This document shows, one piece after another, positions 22,554 through 25,340 of a stretch of 25,340 bases of DNA. The stretch covers positions 3,969 to 29,308 of the forward strand of contig DJRJ01000119.1 of the NCBI GenBank assembly GCA_002438865.1. The letters run 5' to 3'. The stretch comes from Clostridiales bacterium UBA6363 (GTDB lineage: Bacteria > Bacillota > Clostridia > UBA1381). The notes beneath the pieces were generated by a model. That model had not been told where the DNA came from and ran no database searches. It saw nothing but the letters and a program-made list of their open reading frames with translations. The first letter of the stretch is position 1; every line of letters starts with the position of its first letter. The position numbers and the translations under genes were made by a program.

Positions 22554-23295
22554 CATCAACGTCTTTAAAAATTTCCTTAAAGCGATTGTCAAGACCTTTT
22601 TCTGTTATAAAATAATCGATTGTATCAAACTGCGCAAGCTTAGCAAAACCTATTCTGCCGATTTTTGACTTGTCGCAGAGATAGTATTTCTTTTTTGCAT
22701 TTTCTATCATGCATTTTTTTATATCGCATTCCTGCTCGTTGCTTTCAAGTATTCCGCCGTCCACGGTCACACCACGGCTGCTGAAAAACATCTTGTTTGC
22801 AAAATAATTTTTTCTTATGTCATTGTGCGCCGCCATACCGACAAATGATTGGTTGTTGCTGACCAATCCCCCTACGCCGATTACCTTTAAACCTGCCGAG
22901 CCGGCAAGCTCGTTAATCACACGTATTGAATTTGTCACAATGGTAATGTCACGCATATGCTTTAAAAGCCGTGACATATAAAAAGTAGTGGTTGAGGCGT
23001 CAAGAAATACCGTATCGCCGGGAACAATGTGATTTACAGCCTCAGCCGCAAGCTTTTCCTTAGCCTCCGAATTGAGGTGCTTTCTTTTCTCCAAAGACAT
23101 TTCGTGATTGCTCTCGTTTACGGATATAGCACCGCCGTGCGTTCTTACAAGCAGTTCCTGCCTTTCGAGCTTTTCCAGGTCACGGCGTATGGTTTCCTCT
23201 GTCACTTCAAGCTCTGTGCTTAACTTGCTCACCCATACAGCGCCCTCCGCATTCAGTGTTTCAAGTATTCTTTTCTGGCGTTCGACCGCAAACAT
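22534..23295 (-). CDS. DeoR/GlpR-family transcriptional regulator
   Basis: This 253-residue regulator has an N-terminal winged helix-turn-helix (about 1-57; VERQKRILETLNAEGAVWVS and VTEETIRRDLEKLERQELL, then THGGA). A C-terminal sugar-phosphate-binding domain follows (about 70-253), with DTVFLDASTTTFYMSRLL, VTNSIRVINEL and IGVGG. I start it at ATG 23295, with GAGGTGA upstream; the TTG one codon earlier is less likely. It is the last gene of the operon, 13 bases after pduL. DeoR proteins usually repress sugar catabolism and respond to a phosphorylated sugar intermediate, so it probably controls this microcompartment locus. Confidence 0.92.
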   Translation of the reverse strand: MFAVERQKRILETLNAEGAVWVSKLSTELEVTEETIRRDLEKLERQELLVRTHGGAISVNESNHEMSLEKRKHLNSEAKEKLAAEAVNHIVPGDTVFLDASTTTFYMSRLLKHMRDITIVTNSIRVINELAGSAGLKVIGVGGLVSNNQSFVGMAAHNDIRKNYFANKMFFSSRGVTVDGGILESNEQECDIKKCMIENAKKKYYLCDKSKIGRIGFAKLAQFDTIDYFITEKGLDNRFKEIFKDVDVKIAEV

Positions 23296-23308
23296 CAAAT
23301 CACCTCTC

Positions 23309-23944
23309 CTACTTTATAATTCTTACAAAATCTCCGTTCTTTATACCTGCCGAGTTGGCGTCGTCGGTGTCTATATGCATCTCAACGTTGAAATCATCTC
23401 TTACACGCACCTGAACACCGTAGAACTTTGTCGGCTTTATGCTGTCAACCATAACGTCAACATAATCGCCGTCTTTTATGCCGTGTCTTTTTGCATAGTC
23501 GGGCGTAAGATGTATGTGGCGGTTTGCTATTATTACGCCCTCTTTGAGATATACGCTGCCCTTTGGACCTACAACTACAATTCGCTCCGAGCCTTCAATT
23601 TCGCCCGATGGTCTTACCGGGGGACTGACCTTTAAAATAAACGTATCAGTCTTTGAAATTTCTACTTGCGTGTGCTTTCTTACAGGGCCCAAAACCCTCA
23701 CACGCTCTATCGACTTAAGCGACGGACCTACCAAAGTAACGCACTCCTCCGAGGCATATTCTCTGCCCATAAGAGTTTTTTTCTTTGTAAGCTCGTAGCC
23801 TTTTCCGAATAAAGCGTCCAAATCCTCTCTCGAAAGATGTATATGTCTTTGCGAAACGCCGATCTTTATTTCTTCGTTCTTGTCTTTTTTGTATTCGTCC
23901 AAAATCATTGAAACGGCTTTTTCTATTTTTTCAGCGTCATACAT
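23309..23944 (-). CDS. pduL: PduL-type phosphate propanoyltransferase (microcompartment phosphotransacylase)
   Basis: This 211-residue enzyme exchanges phosphate and CoA on propionyl or acetyl groups inside a microcompartment. It recycles CoA and yields acyl phosphate for ATP synthesis. Two PduL domains each carry the zinc-ligand motif RHIHL (H34/H36 and H143/H145), and the C-terminus has VEMHIDTDDANSAGIKNGDF. Residues about 1-20 (MYDAEKIEKAVSMILDEYKK) form an amphipathic helix that looks like an encapsulation peptide. The gene lies between the shell protein and the DeoR regulator, with gaps of 16 and 13 bases. Confidence 0.95.
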   Translation of the reverse strand: MYDAEKIEKAVSMILDEYKKDKNEEIKIGVSQRHIHLSREDLDALFGKGYELTKKKTLMGREYASEECVTLVGPSLKSIERVRVLGPVRKHTQVEISKTDTFILKVSPPVRPSGEIEGSERIVVVGPKGSVYLKEGVIIANRHIHLTPDYAKRHGIKDGDYVDVMVDSIKPTKFYGVQVRVRDDFNVEMHIDTDDANSAGIKNGDFVRIIK

Positions 23945-23960
23945 TTTCTAATTCCTCCGT

Positions 23961-24608
23961 TCAATCCGCAATGCTCAAATCAAAGAATTTTAGCAATTCG
24001 GGGTGCGGATTTGATATATTTTCACAGCCGTAAACCTTGCCGATAGGGTCGGCGGTTTTCTGTCCGCTCCCGAGCGCTGCGTCCACCGATGAAACACTGC
24101 CCTTTACAATGAGCGACACCAATCTGCCGCCGAGGCGTTCCTCTTTGTGAACAAGCCTCACGTCTGCCGCTTTGAGCATTGAATCGAGACCCACCACAGC
24201 GGCGGTAAAGCCCGATACCTCAAGCACACCCAGAGCCGGACAGCGTACGCTTTCGTCCGCTTCAACGCCGAGCATATTCTTCGGCAGTTTTTTGTTGAAT
24301 TTATCCTTGTTTATATCCATCAGATACGCCATTTTTTCCGTATCCTCCGCAGGACGTGCGATAATGTGTGAAACGATGAACATTCCTTTCGATTTCGCAT
24401 ATTCCTCGCCGGCGGCAACCGCCGCTTTTACTGCGGCAACGCTGCCCTCTATCTTAACCGCCATAATCAGCGGTGCGGGGATTTTGGGAGCAAACGGTCT
24501 GTTTCTGTCAAATGCGATTATCCGTATATCGGCTGTTTTTGCCATAAGGTCGGCAGCGCATAGTGCCGTTGTAAAGCTGTATACTTCAATCATTCCCAGT
24601 GCATTCAT
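23961..24608 (-). CDS. Tandem-domain microcompartment shell protein (BMC-T)
   Basis: This 215-residue protein contains two BMC domains and should form trimers that act as hexagonal shell tiles. Domain 1 (about 1-90) begins LGMIEVYSFTTALCAADLMA and ends IVSHIIARP. Domain 2 (about 124-205) begins ALGVLEVSGFTAAVVGLDSM and ends GCENISNPHPELLKFF. The linker (about 91-123) is longer than in PduT. No cysteine lies in the likely pore loop (KEERLGGRLVS), so an iron-sulfur site like that of PduT is not evident. Such pores may admit larger cofactors or substrates. It has AAAGGAA before the ATG and lies 19 bases after the aldehyde dehydrogenase. Confidence 0.93.
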   Translation of the reverse strand: MNALGMIEVYSFTTALCAADLMAKTADIRIIAFDRNRPFAPKIPAPLIMAVKIEGSVAAVKAAVAAGEEYAKSKGMFIVSHIIARPAEDTEKMAYLMDINKDKFNKKLPKNMLGVEADESVRCPALGVLEVSGFTAAVVGLDSMLKAADVRLVHKEERLGGRLVSLIVKGSVSSVDAALGSGQKTADPIGKVYGCENISNPHPELLKFFDLSIAD

Positions 24609-24627
24609 ATATTTTTTCCTTTCGGGG

Positions 24628-25340
24628 TTATACTATGTGAAGTCCGTCAACAAGCACGCATCGTCTGCTTCTTGTAAACGAATGTGCGGCTGTAAGACCC
24701 TCGCCTGTCGGGCCGGCTATTGTAAATGTTGTGTAGCCCTCACCGCCTGCGCCTATGCCTGCGTATGACGGCGCATTTTTCACGAATATTGTAGTTTCAA
24801 TAGCCTTTGCAAATCTTGAAAGGTTGTCGATATTCTTTGAATGAATGTGTGCGGAATGTCTGTTTCCGTGTTCGGCGGCAACGGCAAGGCTTATTGCCTC
24901 GTCAATGTCGTTTACACGTACTATTGCCAGAACCGGCATCATCATTTCAACCTGTACAAACGGGTGATCGGCATTTGTTTCGCATATAACAAGCTTTGTG
25001 TCTTTGGGGGCGTCAATTCCGATTGCTTCAAGGAACTTCACTGCGTCCCTGCCTACCCATTTCTTGTTTATGCCGTATTTACCGTCCTTGTTTATAAGGC
25101 ATACGTCCTTTAATTTGTCTATTTCTCTGCCCTTTATCAGATAAGCGCCGTGCTTCTGCATATTGTCGATAAGCTCGTCGGCAATGTTTGCGAATGCAAA
25201 ACATTCTTTCTCGGCGATACACGGAAGATTGTTGTCAAAGCTTGAGCCGTTTACAATGTCCTGTGCGGCTTTTGCAATGTCAGCCGTATCGTCAACGATT
25301 ACGGGCGGATTTCCCGCACCTGCGCCGATAGCCTTTTTGC
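24628..25340 (-). CDS. CoA-acylating aldehyde dehydrogenase (PduP/EutE type), C-terminal half
   Basis: The enzyme converts propionaldehyde or acetaldehyde to the acyl-CoA inside the microcompartment, supplying PduL. Only about the last 237 codons are in the window; full members have about 460-490. Visible landmarks are AIGAGAGNPPVIVDDTADIA and the catalytic cysteine in SFDNNLPCIAEKE (codon at 25219-25221). MMMPVLAIVRVNDIDEAISL and the closing GPTGEGLTAAHSFTRSRRCV are also typical. The N-terminus, including any encapsulation peptide, is beyond the window. It is the most upstream gene of the operon that can be seen. Confidence 0.94.
   Translation of the reverse strand, partial: KKAIGAGAGNPPVIVDDTADIAKAAQDIVNGSSFDNNLPCIAEKECFAFANIADELIDNMQKHGAYLIKGREIDKLKDVCLINKDGKYGINKKWVGRDAVKFLEAIGIDAPKDTKLVICETNADHPFVQVEMMMPVLAIVRVNDIDEAISLAVAAEHGNRHSAHIHSKNIDNLSRFAKAIETTIFVKNAPSYAGIGAGGEGYTTFTIAGPTGEGLTAAHSFTRSRRCVLVDGLHIV

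Overview
The window looks like the chromosome of a spore-forming Clostridia-type anaerobe (Firmicutes). The grounds are consensus sigma-A promoters with strong AGGAGG ribosome sites, an SLH-anchored surface protein, a dipicolinate synthase subunit A gene (spore core metabolism), and a bacterial microcompartment operon of the kind common in gut Clostridia. I cannot name a species.

Layout. (1) 1-452, minus: N-terminal third of enolase. (2) 591-4062, plus: a secreted lytic transglycosylase with a C-terminal copper-amine-oxidase-like stalk domain, an AraC-family regulator, and an overlapping SLH-domain surface protein. (3) 4195-6309, minus: a cytoplasmic GH3 beta-glucosidase, with a bidirectional terminator on its 3' side and its own promoter plus a hairpin leader on its 5' side. 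(4) 6420-20790, minus: a compact 14.4 kb tailed-phage structural operon, ordered zinc-ribbon protein, small-terminase-like protein, PBSX-type large terminase, portal, scaffold, capsid, four connectors, tail tube, frameshifted tail chaperones, short tape measure, Dit, Tal, fibres, lysis cassette. A divergent XRE/S24 repressor (21041-21679) controls it through repeated operators around a perfect sigma-A promoter. (5) 21744-22553, plus: a dpaA gene behind a plausible sigma-K promoter, broken at its 3' end. (6) 22534-25340, minus: a microcompartment operon encoding acylating aldehyde dehydrogenase, a tandem-BMC shell protein, PduL and a DeoR-type regulator.

Main finding. The phage block has every part needed for a DNA-filled siphovirus-like particle and for lysis. 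It has no integrase, excisionase, replication or antirepressor gene, and host genes lie immediately on both sides. All structural frames are open, and the large-terminase catalytic residues are present. The small-terminase-like protein is reduced to its C-terminal part and lacks the usual N-terminal helix-turn-helix. The operon promoter is flanked by repressor operators and has a LexA-box-like sequence in its spacer. Together this suggests a domesticated, damage-inducible particle of the PBSX or gene-transfer-agent kind rather than a decaying prophage. This is inference from gene content and needs experimental support.

Other points of note: a textbook A_AAA_AAC frameshift site with a downstream stem in the tail chaperone genes; no minor head protein gene, with two hairpins where it would normally sit; and dpaA cut off by the terminator of the neighbouring microcompartment operon, which suggests a rearrangement junction.
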